Origin: Lachnospiraceae bacterium
GTDB taxonomy: Bacteria > Bacillota > Clostridia > Lachnospirales > Lachnospiraceae
Direction of reading: 5' to 3'
Assembly (NCBI GenBank): GCA_019423745.1
Contig: JAHZAV010000041.1
Coordinates: forward strand, 1-17,473
Length of the DNA stretch: 17,473 nt
Part shown: positions 7,613-14,511 of the stretch, piece by piece
Layout: each line of letters opens with the position of its first letter
Position numbering within the stretch: the first letter of the stretch is position 1
Program-made: the position numbers and the translations under genes
Notes under the pieces: generated by a model
Databases searched by the model: none
Seen by the model: the letters and a program-made list of their open reading frames with translations, nothing else
Told to the model about the DNA's origin: nothing

Positions 7613-8029
7613 TTAGATATTCCAATGTTTATGTTTCGACGTTGTGAGACGGGTCATAGCTCTTGCCAGGGATGCCTGAGAAAGATAATATTCCTGAAGG
7701 CTTTGTTTATGGCGAAGCCGTTCTTCTGCTCTCTGCTTTGCTTCTTCTGCCCTCTTAACATCAATTTCTTCCGGTCGTTCCGCCGCATTAACAAGAACAG
7801 CTACCCGGTTATTGATGATTTCTGCAAATCCTTTCGAAACTGCTGCCGTAATCCATTCTCCTTCAGGAGTTTTCAAATGCAGTTCACCGATTTCCACTGC
7901 CACTACCATGTTTTCATGATGAGCCAGTACACTAAACTGTCCATCCTCAATAGGCAATATCAGATTCTCACAAGGTCCTTCATAAAAAACTTTGTCACTG
8001 GAAATAATTCTTAGATGAAATGTTTTCAT
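7613..8029 (-). CDS. atpC: F1Fo ATP synthase subunit epsilon
   Basis: Epsilon is part of the central stalk; it connects gamma to the c-ring and can inhibit ATP hydrolysis. The 138-residue protein has the N-terminal beta-sandwich (SSDKVFYEGPCENLILPIEDGQFSVLAHHENMV split over residues about 9-42) and the C-terminal helical hairpin (from about 88, EEIDVKRAEEAKQRAEER), which is the inhibitory part. ATG at 8027-8029 is chosen over a GTG six bases upstream, because AAGGAG (overlapping the atpD stop) lies 9 bases before the ATG. It is the last gene of the operon. Confidence 0.93.
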   Translation of the reverse strand: MKTFHLRIISSDKVFYEGPCENLILPIEDGQFSVLAHHENMVVAVEIGELHLKTPEGEWITAAVSKGFAEIINNRVAVLVNAAERPEEIDVKRAEEAKQRAEERLRHKQSLQEYYLSQASLARAMTRLTTSKHKHWNI

Positions 8030-8035
8030 AAACAC

Positions 8036-9436
8036 CTACTCCTTAGCTTCCGCCTTTGCCTTTTCAATAACCTCGTCAATCGTTCCTACATTGAAAAATG
8101 CATTCTCTGGATATTCATCCATTTCTCCGTTTATAATTGCTTTAAATCCGCGGATTGTTTCTTTCAAAGGCACATATTTGCCTGGAATTCCTGTAAATGT
8201 TTCTGCTACAGAAAATGGCTGGGAAAGGAATCTTTGAATCTTTCTTGCACGATTTACTGTCATTTTATCTTCCTCGGATAATTCCTCCATACCAAGAATC
8301 GCAATAATATCCTGAAGTTCTTTATACTTCTGAAGGATTTCCTGTACACGCCGGGCTACCGTATAATGCTCTTCCCCTACTACATCTGCTTCCAAAATAC
8401 GAGAGGTAGATTCCAACGGATCTACCGCCGGATAAATGCCTTGCTCTACAATCTTACGAGACAGAACTGTTGTTGCATCCAAGTGAGAAAATGTAGTAGC
8501 CGGAGCCGGGTCTGTCAAGTCATCTGCCGGAACATAAACTGCCTGCACAGAAGTAACAGATCCGTTCTTTGTAGATGTAATACGCTCCTGAAGAGCCCCC
8601 ATCTCATTTGCCAATGTTGGCTGATAACCTACGGCGGAAGGCATACGGCCTAAAAGTGCAGACACCTCAGATCCCGCCTGAACAAAACGGAAAATATTAT
8701 CAATGAAAAGCAGCACATTCTGGTGCTCCTGATCCCGGAAATATTCTGCCATAGTAAGTCCTGTTTCGGCCACACGCATACGCGCTCCAGGTGGCTCATT
8801 CATCTGCCCAAATACCAAAGCTGTTTTATTCAAAACACCCGATTCGCTCATTTCACTCCAAAGATCATTCCCCTCACGAGAACGTTCTCCAACACCAGTG
8901 AAAATGGAATATCCTCCATGCTCCGTAGCAATATTATGAATCAATTCCTGAATAAGAACCGTCTTTCCAACTCCTGCTCCTCCAAAAAGACCGATCTTTC
9001 CTCCCTTTGCATAAGGAGTAAGAAGATCAATAACCTTGATTCCCGTTTCCAGCACTTCTACTGCCGGACTTTGTTCTTCAAAACTGGGCGCCTTTCTATG
9101 AATTACCCAATGCTCCGTATCCTCACCGATTTTTTCCTTATCATCAATGGTTTCACCAAGCACATTAAAAAGACGGCCAAGCGTCTGTTCACCTACCGGT
9201 ACTTTAATTCCGGCTCCAGTTGCAGTTACTTCCATACCTTTGCAAAGTCCATCACTGGAAGCCAGCATAATACAGCGCGCTGTATTGTTTCCCACATGCT
9301 GGGCAACCTCCATTACGCATCGTTTTCCGCCATTATCTACTTCCAGAGCATCCTTAATAAAGGGAAGGTCTTCTATACTATCAAATTCTACATCTACAAC
9401 AGGTCCCATAACCTGTATAATTCTTCCTTTTGTCAT
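8036..9436 (-). CDS. atpD: F1Fo ATP synthase subunit beta (catalytic)
   Basis: Catalytic subunit of the F1 head, alternating with alpha. The 466-residue protein shows the Walker A motif GGAGVGKT (152-159), the catalytic glutamate in GVGERSREG (Glu184), the Walker B region ending in LLFIDNIFRF, and MEELSEED matching the DELSEED lever that contacts gamma. The ATG at 9434-9436 is preferred to the GTG at 9449-9451 because the protein then begins MTKGRIIQVMGPVVDVEF, as in relatives. The ribosome binding site is unusual: a strong AAAAGGAA lies about 16 bases upstream, at the end of atpG, while only a short AAGG stands 4 bases before the ATG. The upstream purine stretch is complementary to a conserved linker of the small RNAs described below. 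Confidence 0.96.
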   Translation of the reverse strand: MTKGRIIQVMGPVVDVEFDSIEDLPFIKDALEVDNGGKRCVMEVAQHVGNNTARCIMLASSDGLCKGMEVTATGAGIKVPVGEQTLGRLFNVLGETIDDKEKIGEDTEHWVIHRKAPSFEEQSPAVEVLETGIKVIDLLTPYAKGGKIGLFGGAGVGKTVLIQELIHNIATEHGGYSIFTGVGERSREGNDLWSEMSESGVLNKTALVFGQMNEPPGARMRVAETGLTMAEYFRDQEHQNVLLFIDNIFRFVQAGSEVSALLGRMPSAVGYQPTLANEMGALQERITSTKNGSVTSVQAVYVPADDLTDPAPATTFSHLDATTVLSRKIVEQGIYPAVDPLESTSRILEADVVGEEHYTVARRVQEILQKYKELQDIIAILGMEELSEEDKMTVNRARKIQRFLSQPFSVAETFTGIPGKYVPLKETIRGFKAIINGEMDEYPENAFFNVGTIDEVIEKAKAEAKE

Positions 9437-9447
9437 AATGCCTTGTC

Positions 9448-10341
9448 TCACTTCCTTTTCTGTGCATTGGCACCGCCAATTACCTCTGTAAGCTCCTGGG
9501 TAATATCTGCCTGCCTCACACGATTATAGGTTATATTCAATTCAGCCAGCATATCCGCCGCACTGTCTGTCGCATTCTGCATCGCCTGCATACGTGAATT
9601 TTGTTCACTGCAGTAGGACTCCACCAGACATCCATAAATGGTTCCTACTAAATAATTAGGAACTATACTATCCATTACTTTGTGTGCAGAAGGATACAAT
9701 GTAATAGATTCCTGATATGTTCCGGCTTGTGCAAGCATCTCTTCTGAAGAAAAGTTAACTTTTTGCAAAGGAAGAAGCTTTAATTCTTCTGCCTCCGCCT
9801 GAAGGGCATTTTTCATTCGGGTATAAATGATATATATATCATCTACCTTTCCTTCTTCAAAAAGTTCAATCATACTTGATGCAATCTTTCTTGCACGGTA
9901 TAAGTTTGGATCCTGTACCGTATAGCGGAACTCAGAATCCAATTCTGCTTCCCTTTTAGAGAAATAATGTCTTCCTACTTCTCCCAGTACAAACACCTTG
10001 TGTTTTCCCGGTTTTGCAAGCAGCTCCTCCGCTTTCTTTAATACATTATGATTGTAAGCTCCTGCCAGTCCTTTATCTGCTGTAATTACAATACATCCTA
10101 TGGTCCTTTCTTCCTCCGGAATCTTTTCCCTGCGATCAAAAAAATGGCTGTGCATATCCGGTACATGGCGGAGAATTCTCGCAATCTCTCCTTGCATGGC
10201 ATAAAAGAAAGGTTCTGTTTCTGCCAGCTTTTTTCTGGCCTGCTTCATTTTAGAGGATGAAATCAGGTACATGGCATTGGTAATTTTCTTCGTTTCCTGG
10301 ATGCTGGCCATCCGTTCCTTTAATTCTCTTGCATTTGCCAT
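9448..10341 (-). CDS. atpG: F1Fo ATP synthase subunit gamma
   Basis: Gamma is the rotating central shaft inside the alpha3-beta3 head. The 297-residue protein has the expected N-terminal helix (MANARELKERMASIQETKKITNAM) and C-terminal helix (SRMQAMQNATDSAADML and following), which form the coiled coil, with a Rossmann-like middle region (TADKGLAGAYNHNV). The ATG at 10339-10341 is chosen over a GTG six bases upstream because AGGTG lies just before it at workable spacing and MANAREL is the family start. It is 12 bases after the atpA stop codon and its stop overlaps the region upstream of atpD. Confidence 0.95.
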   Translation of the reverse strand: MANARELKERMASIQETKKITNAMYLISSSKMKQARKKLAETEPFFYAMQGEIARILRHVPDMHSHFFDRREKIPEEERTIGCIVITADKGLAGAYNHNVLKKAEELLAKPGKHKVFVLGEVGRHYFSKREAELDSEFRYTVQDPNLYRARKIASSMIELFEEGKVDDIYIIYTRMKNALQAEAEELKLLPLQKVNFSSEEMLAQAGTYQESITLYPSAHKVMDSIVPNYLVGTIYGCLVESYCSEQNSRMQAMQNATDSAADMLAELNITYNRVRQADITQELTEVIGGANAQKRK

Positions 10342-10353
10342 AATCACACCTGC

Positions 10354-11859
10354 TTATCTTTTCTCTTTAAATTCCTTTACAACGTCCAGAATCTTTTGCA
10401 CCAGCTCATCATTCAGCATTTTCTTCTCTTCAATCTCATCACAGATATCTGCATGCTCTCTTTCAAAGTAATCCAGCATTTCCAGCTGTATCTCTTTTAC
10501 TTTCTTTGTCTCTACATCCAGCAGCATTTTGTGAGTTGCCGCACATAAAGTTATGACCTGCTCATGAAGACTTAGTGGATTTCCAAGCGGCTGTTTCAAA
10601 AGTTCTGTCAGGCAGCTTCCATATTTCAACTGCATTTTTGTAGCATCATCCAGATCAGAACTAAACTGGGTAAACGATTCCAGCTCCCTTGCCTGGGCCA
10701 AATCAATACGCACACTTCCCGATGCTTTCTTCATAGCCTTGGTTTGCGCTGCACCACCCACACGGGAAACAGAAAGCCCTACATTTACCGCTGGTCTCAT
10801 ACCTGCATTAAACAAATCACTTTCAAGGAAAATCTGTCCATCTGTAATCGATATAACGTTAGTGGGGATATATGCCGATACATCTCCTGCTTGTGTTTCA
10901 ATGATAGGAAGAGATGTAATAGAGCCTCCTCCTGCCTGTTCACTTAAACGGCTGCTACGCTCCAGCAGTCTGGAGTGTAAATAAAACACATCCCCCGGAT
11001 ATGCTTCACGTCCTGGAGAACGTCCCAGCAAAAGGGAAATAGCACGGTAAGCCACCGCATGTTTGGACAAATCATCATATACGATCAGCACATCTTTTCC
11101 CTGATACATAAAATATTCTGCCAGTGCTGTGGCAGAGTAAGGTACAATATACTGCATCGGTGCACATTCACTAGCTGTAGAACAAAATACTGTTGTATAC
11201 TCCATGGCGCCGTGAGAACGCAGTGTATTTACAAGCTGAGCTACTGTAGAGGCCTTCTGTCCGATGGCAACGTAAATGCAGATTACGTCTTTCCCCTTCT
11301 GATTCAAGATCGTATCCAGTGCTATAGAAGTTTTCCCGGTCTGACGGTCACCGATAATTAATTCTCGCTGTCCCCGTCCAATAGGAAACATGGAATCAAT
11401 GGAAAGAATTCCTGTCTCCAGTGGTACACTTACAGATTTACGTTCTACAATACCTGGCGCTTCCTGTTCTACCGGACGGTAGTCTGTTGCTTCAATGTCC
11501 CCTTTTCCATCAATAGGAGAACCAAGCGCATCTACAATTCTTCCAATATATGCTTCTCCGACAGGAATTCCGGCCATTTTACCAGTTCTTGCTACTTTTG
11601 TTCCTTCTTTTATATCGGAATCATCTCCAAACAGGATACAGCTGATCTCATTTTGCTTAATATCCTGCACCATACCTTTCAGTCCTGTTTCCAACGTGAC
11701 AATCTCACCGTACATGGCATGGTCTATTCCATAAATGGAGGCGATTCCATCTCCAACAGAAACCACATATCCAACTTCCTGATCTCTGCTTATCACATCA
11801 TAATTTTCTATCTCTTCTTTTATAATAGAGATAATCTCATTTGAGTTGATTGTACTCAA
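10354..11859 (-). CDS. atpA: F1Fo ATP synthase subunit alpha
   Basis: Non-catalytic nucleotide-binding subunit of the F1 head. Walker A is GDRQTGKT (residues 170-177 with the chosen start). The region VYDDLSKHAVAYR and the arginine-finger segment VGLSVSRVGGAAQ are intact. Total length is 501 residues, normal for the family. The start is taken as TTG at 11857-11859. The protein then begins M-STINSNEIISIIKEEIENY, matching the usual alpha N-terminus, and GGAGG (11868-11872) lies exactly 8 bases upstream. The GTG at 11866-11868 directly abuts that ribosome binding site and cannot use it. No ATG exists in the right place. It begins 5 bases after the atpH stop codon. Confidence 0.95.
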   Translation of the reverse strand: MSTINSNEIISIIKEEIENYDVISRDQEVGYVVSVGDGIASIYGIDHAMYGEIVTLETGLKGMVQDIKQNEISCILFGDDSDIKEGTKVARTGKMAGIPVGEAYIGRIVDALGSPIDGKGDIEATDYRPVEQEAPGIVERKSVSVPLETGILSIDSMFPIGRGQRELIIGDRQTGKTSIALDTILNQKGKDVICIYVAIGQKASTVAQLVNTLRSHGAMEYTTVFCSTASECAPMQYIVPYSATALAEYFMYQGKDVLIVYDDLSKHAVAYRAISLLLGRSPGREAYPGDVFYLHSRLLERSSRLSEQAGGGSITSLPIIETQAGDVSAYIPTNVISITDGQIFLESDLFNAGMRPAVNVGLSVSRVGGAAQTKAMKKASGSVRIDLAQARELESFTQFSSDLDDATKMQLKYGSCLTELLKQPLGNPLSLHEQVITLCAATHKMLLDVETKKVKEIQLEMLDYFEREHADICDEIEEKKMLNDELVQKILDVVKEFKEKR

Positions 11860-11864
11860 GCTTT

Positions 11865-12398
11865 TCACCTCCAGGTCAATTTTTGTTCTAATCTTTTTAA
11901 ACGTCCCTGTATGCTATAATCATACTCTCTGCCATTTACATGCAGAAGGAATCCACCAATCAGTTCCGGACGCTTTTCCATTTTCCATTCCACACCTGTA
12001 GCATGGAATCTATCACATATCAGCCTTTCCATTTTGACCTTCTGCTCCTGTGTAGGAGCTGTCACATAGGCAAGAAATGCTGTCACAATACCCGACATCT
12101 CATTTTTCTTCTGATGATACGCCGTAAATATTTCAGAAATATCCCCAGCTTTTCCGTGATCTGTAACTACTTTAAGAAAATTGCGGATCTGAGGATCAAA
12201 AATCCTGTCAATCAGATTATGTTTTTTCTTTAATGTCACCACAGGATTCTGAAGAATCTGGACAAGCTCCTGCGATTCTTCAAAGATTTTTTCCGTTGCT
12301 GCAATCACTTGTTCCGAAATCTCCAGATCAAACAGAACTTTTGCATACCGTATCGATGCTATAGCACAGTAGGATTCTTTACTCTTCGCTGTTTTCAT
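11865..12398 (-). CDS. atpH: F1Fo ATP synthase subunit delta
   Basis: Delta joins the top of the F1 head to the peripheral stalk (subunit b). The 177-residue protein is divergent, as usual for this subunit, but keeps the N-terminal helical domain (ASIRYAKVLFDLEISEQ onward) and a C-terminal segment ELIGGFLLHVNGREYDYSI that matches the conserved delta motif (GG-hydrophobic-D/N-x-S). ATG at 12396-12398 is preferred to GTG at 12405-12407, because AGGTG is 6 bases before the ATG. It overlaps the end of atpF by 20 bases, pointing to translational coupling. Confidence 0.92.
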   Translation of the reverse strand: MKTAKSKESYCAIASIRYAKVLFDLEISEQVIAATEKIFEESQELVQILQNPVVTLKKKHNLIDRIFDPQIRNFLKVVTDHGKAGDISEIFTAYHQKKNEMSGIVTAFLAYVTAPTQEQKVKMERLICDRFHATGVEWKMEKRPELIGGFLLHVNGREYDYSIQGRLKRLEQKLTWR

Positions 12399-12879
12399 GG
12401 AGATCACCTGCTTCTTTCAGAAATTGATCATATACTGCCTGACTATTTTCTTCACTGCAATTTTCCGTAAGAATTTTTCTTGCGGCATCTACAGCAAGTC
12501 CTGCAACCTCTGTTTTCATTTCTCTTAATGTCTGCTCTCTTTCCAGATCAATGGTTTCCCTGGCTGTCTTTATAATCTTTTCTGCTTCTTCTCCAGCGTC
12601 ATCCAGGATGCGGTCATATTCTTTCTTTGCATCCGCCCTTGCCTGGTCGATCATCTGACGTGACTGATCTTTCGCACCACTTAAAGCTTCTTCATACTTT
12701 GTTTTAAGTTCAAGTGCCTGCGCCTGCTGATCACTGGCATTTTGAAGGCCTTCTTCGATCATGGCCTTTCTCTTTTCCATAATATCTGTCAGCGGTCTGA
12801 TCAGAAATTTTCGAAGCAGAAGGAAGAGAACTACCAGGTTTATCATTTCCAGGACAAAGTTAAAGTCTAAACTTAACAT
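12379..12879 (-). CDS. atpF: F1Fo ATP synthase subunit b
   Basis: Subunit b forms the peripheral stalk that keeps the F1 head from turning. The 166-residue protein has one N-terminal membrane helix (FVLEMINLVVLFLLLRKFL, residues about 8-26) followed by a long charged, Ala/Gln/Glu-rich helix (about 35-150), the classic b architecture. One b gene is present, so the stalk should be a homodimer. Start ATG at 12877-12879, with GCAGG about 9 bases upstream. It follows atpE by 54 bases. Confidence 0.94.
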   Translation of the reverse strand: MLSLDFNFVLEMINLVVLFLLLRKFLIRPLTDIMEKRKAMIEEGLQNASDQQAQALELKTKYEEALSGAKDQSRQMIDQARADAKKEYDRILDDAGEEAEKIIKTARETIDLEREQTLREMKTEVAGLAVDAARKILTENCSEENSQAVYDQFLKEAGDLHENSEE

Positions 12880-12933
12880 TTCCCAGTACCTGCCTTTCTA
12901 TATATTCCTTCTTCCCTTTCCGGTCTTTCATTC

Positions 12934-13161
12934 CTACTGAAGGAAGAAAATAACAAGAAGGCCGATAATGAAACCATAAATAGCCGTTGCCTCTGCAAGA
13001 GCACATCCAAGAATCAAAGTCTTACTGATTTTGCTTTCTGCCTCCGGCTGTCTTGCAATAGCCTCTGCTGCTTTTCCTGTAGCGATACCAATACCAACAC
13101 CTGCTCCAATACCTGTAAATACTGCGATTGCTGCTCCGATTGCAATAATTGTTCCTGTCAT
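12934..13161 (-). CDS. atpE: F1Fo ATP synthase subunit c (proteolipid, probably H+-type)
   Basis: Forms the membrane rotor ring. The 75-residue protein is a hairpin of two membrane helices (about 4-27 and 47-72) joined by the polar loop ARQPEAES. The first helix has the packing motif GAGVGIGIATG, and the ion-binding acid is Glu57 in LAEATAIYG. Compared with the Na+-binding c subunit of Ilyobacter tartaricus (ligands Gln32, Glu65, Ser66), the equivalents here are Ile24, Glu57 and Ala58. Two polar Na+ ligands are therefore missing, which argues for proton coupling. ATG preceded by AAAGGAG about 10 bases upstream; 24 bases after the atpB stop. Confidence 0.95.
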   Translation of the reverse strand: MTGTIIAIGAAIAVFTGIGAGVGIGIATGKAAEAIARQPEAESKISKTLILGCALAEATAIYGFIIGLLVIFFLQ

Positions 13162-13185
13162 GTTTCTAATCTCCTTTTCTTCTTT

Positions 13186-13872
13186 CTATTCCATTTCTTC
13201 ATTCATAAATAGTGCAGTCAAAAATACAAAAACATATGCCTGCAAAAGTCCGTCGAATATGTCAAAATAAAAACTCAACGGAATAGGTACAAAAAGTGGC
13301 ACGACCTGCTTTACAAGTTCCATAACCACAAATCCGCCCAACATATTACCGAAAAGCCGCATACAAAGCGACAAGGGACGGATAAATACTTCCATCACCA
13401 TAATCGGCGCTACAATAGGAACCGGCTTGGCAAAATGTCCAACCCAGTGTTTCAAGCCATTTCTATGTATGCCCGAATACTCAATCACAAGCATACTCAT
13501 GATGGCAAGAGCCGCCGTTACATTAAGATCCTTTGTCGGCGGTTTAAATCCTGTAAGGCCAATAACATTTGATACTGCAAGATAGAGTGCTATTGTAATC
13601 AAATAGGGAATATAGCGTCTGTTTTCTTTGCCGATAATGCCTTCAAAGAAATCTTGCGCCCATCCTATAGCTGATTCCAATGCAAGCTGAACTTTTCCGG
13701 GATTCTCTATTTTCAAATTTCTCACAAGCAAAATCGAGAGAATCGTAAGTACCGCCATTATGATCCAAGTAACAACAATGGATTCATTTACAGCAATACC
13801 GCCGAAGATCGGAATTTTAAATACTGGTTGGCAGTTCAGTTCTTCCAGCAGCTTTTCCGTTAATTCTTCCGT
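13186..13872 (-). CDS. atpB: F1Fo ATP synthase subunit a, apparently starting at a non-standard ACG codon
   Basis: Subunit a forms the two ion half-channels beside the c-ring. The essential arginine is Arg172 in LSLCMRLFGNM, and five to six membrane helices are present. The first ATG in frame (13756-13758) falls in the middle of helix 1 (ESIVVTWIIMAVLTILSILLV, split across it) and would remove 38 residues. Upstream the frame stays open and encodes a normal a-subunit N-terminus (EELTEKLLEELNCQPVF) back to ACG at 13870-13872; no ATG, GTG or TTG occurs in that stretch, and a stop codon lies seven codons further up. AAGGAAGGGG ends five bases before the ACG, exactly where a start codon is expected, and the promoter is correctly placed for it. 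With this start the protein has 228 residues, near the usual length. Function is sure; the start is inference. Confidence 0.88.
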   Translation of the reverse strand, partial: TEELTEKLLEELNCQPVFKIPIFGGIAVNESIVVTWIIMAVLTILSILLVRNLKIENPGKVQLALESAIGWAQDFFEGIIGKENRRYIPYLITIALYLAVSNVIGLTGFKPPTKDLNVTAALAIMSMLVIEYSGIHRNGLKHWVGHFAKPVPIVAPIMVMEVFIRPLSLCMRLFGNMLGGFVVMELVKQVVPLFVPIPLSFYFDIFDGLLQAYVFVFLTALFMNEEME

Positions 13873-13906
13873 ACTATCCCCTTCCTTCCTCTATTTTTAT
13901 TTTGCA

Positions 13907-13935
13907 ATATTACTGCTATCTTTTGGGTTTGTCAA
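13907..13935 (-). promoter_or_regulatory. Consensus sigma-A promoter of the ATP synthase operon
   Basis: On the minus strand a perfect TTGACA (13930-13935), a 17-base spacer and TAATAT (13907-13912) form a near-ideal promoter. Transcription should start near 13900, giving a leader of only about 28 bases that ends in the AAGGAAGGGG ribosome binding site of atpB. This leaves no room for an atpI gene in front of atpB. Confidence 0.85.
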
Positions 13936-13959
13936 TCAATTTCAACCGCCTGTTGTGGA

Positions 13960-14250
13960 GTAAAATCTTTCCTCTTTTTTATGAAAAATTTCTTCTTTTT
14001 TTTCACCTTTTTTTCCAAAATTATATGTTTTTCCCTTTTATTCTTTTACCTTTTTCATTTACAAATTTTTTCAAGATTATTTTTGCATAATAATTATTTA
14101 TTTTTTTTTATTTTTTGTAGCTTATTAAAATCTTCTGTATATTAGCAGATCTGTCTTTATATTATATGTACAACCCCCGGTCTCTTTTTTCTCTGTTTTC
14201 GTCGTTTTTACTTTTTTCTCTATTCCACTTTGTGCATCTTATTCCCCTTT
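13960..14250. other. Non-coding, strongly T-rich (plus) / A-rich (minus) upstream region of the atp operon
   Basis: About 290 bases with no credible gene. Between 13975 and 14085 the plus strand holds about ten T- or A-runs of 4 to 8 bases whose centres lie mostly 8 to 15 bases apart, on average close to one helical turn. Read from the atp operon this is A-tract DNA upstream of the -35 box, which could act as an extended UP element or as intrinsically bent DNA. I see no hairpin, tRNA or open frame with a ribosome binding site. The small plus-strand frame at 13902-14090 is T-rich low complexity. Confidence 0.4.
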
Positions 14251-14254
14251 CCAG

Positions 14255-14328
14255 TTAAGATGTTTTTAATAAATTTTTATTTTCTTTTAGATTCTGAAAA
14301 CATTTTGGACACATTTTCCCTTTATAAT
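14255..14328 (+). promoter_or_regulatory. Putative response-regulator-controlled promoter of small RNA copy A
   Basis: TTAA at 14255-14258 is repeated at 14266-14269 (11-bp period, context GTTAAG-N5-TTTAAT). The -10 box TATAAT is at 14323-14328, 57 bp after the second TTAA, and TTTTGGACA stands just upstream of it (14303-14311). The hexamer at normal -35 distance is poor, as in activator-dependent promoters. The same layout occurs at copies B and C. Confidence 0.6.
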
Positions 14329-14335
14329 AAAAGTC

Positions 14336-14490
14336 AGATAGTTGAAAATATATCAACTATCTCCCCCCTCATAAAGTAAATGCATCGAAGGGTCCGCCCT
14401 TCGATGCAAACTTTACTCTCATTCCTTTTAATAACTATAACGACAAATCTCCCTTCACAGAGCATTCTATGAAGGGAGATTTTATTTTAT
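14336..14490 (+). ncRNA. Putative structured small regulatory RNA, copy A of three
   Basis: No known RNA family recognised. The predicted RNA of about 155 nt starts at the 5' hairpin (14336-14345 pairing with 14353-14362, 10 bp perfect, loop AAATATA). A C-rich linker follows (CTCCCCCCTCAT). Hairpin 2 has the conserved outer arms AGTAAA and TTTACT and a 12-bp upper stem (TGCATCGAAGGG with its complement, loop TCCG). Then comes a conserved unpaired linker (CTCATTCCTTTTAATAAC) and a terminator hairpin. Copies B and C keep each element in the same order while stem sequences differ, which supports RNA function. It lies between the GNAT gene and the atp promoter and is transcribed towards the GNAT gene. 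No conserved reading frame is present. Confidence 0.75.
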
Positions 14491-14492
14491 TA
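14445..14492 (+). terminator. Intrinsic terminator of small RNA copy A
   Basis: A perfect 13-bp stem pairs 14445-14457 with 14470-14482 (core CTCCCTTCA/TGAAGGGAG), followed by TATTTTATTATT. It ends 20-30 bases before the GNAT stop codon, so it may also slow transcription arriving from the GNAT operon on the other strand, although the T-run on that side is poor. Confidence 0.75.
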
Positions 14493-14511
14493 TTACAAAC
14501 ATGTACCTACA

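Noticed and set aside
8723..9529. Long plus-strand open frame opposite atpD (268 codons)
   Set aside because: It is antisense to the conserved atpD and atpG genes, has no ribosome binding site and shows no protein family resemblance.
13960..14110. A degenerate atpI gene upstream of atpB
   Set aside because: No open frame on the minus strand; early stops and pure A-rich low complexity. The atp promoter lies directly before atpB.
14380..14472. A 30-codon plus-strand reading frame inside small RNA copy A (ATG to TGA)
   Set aside because: No ribosome binding site, its ATG is in the hairpin 2 stem, and copies B and C have no matching ATG or frame.
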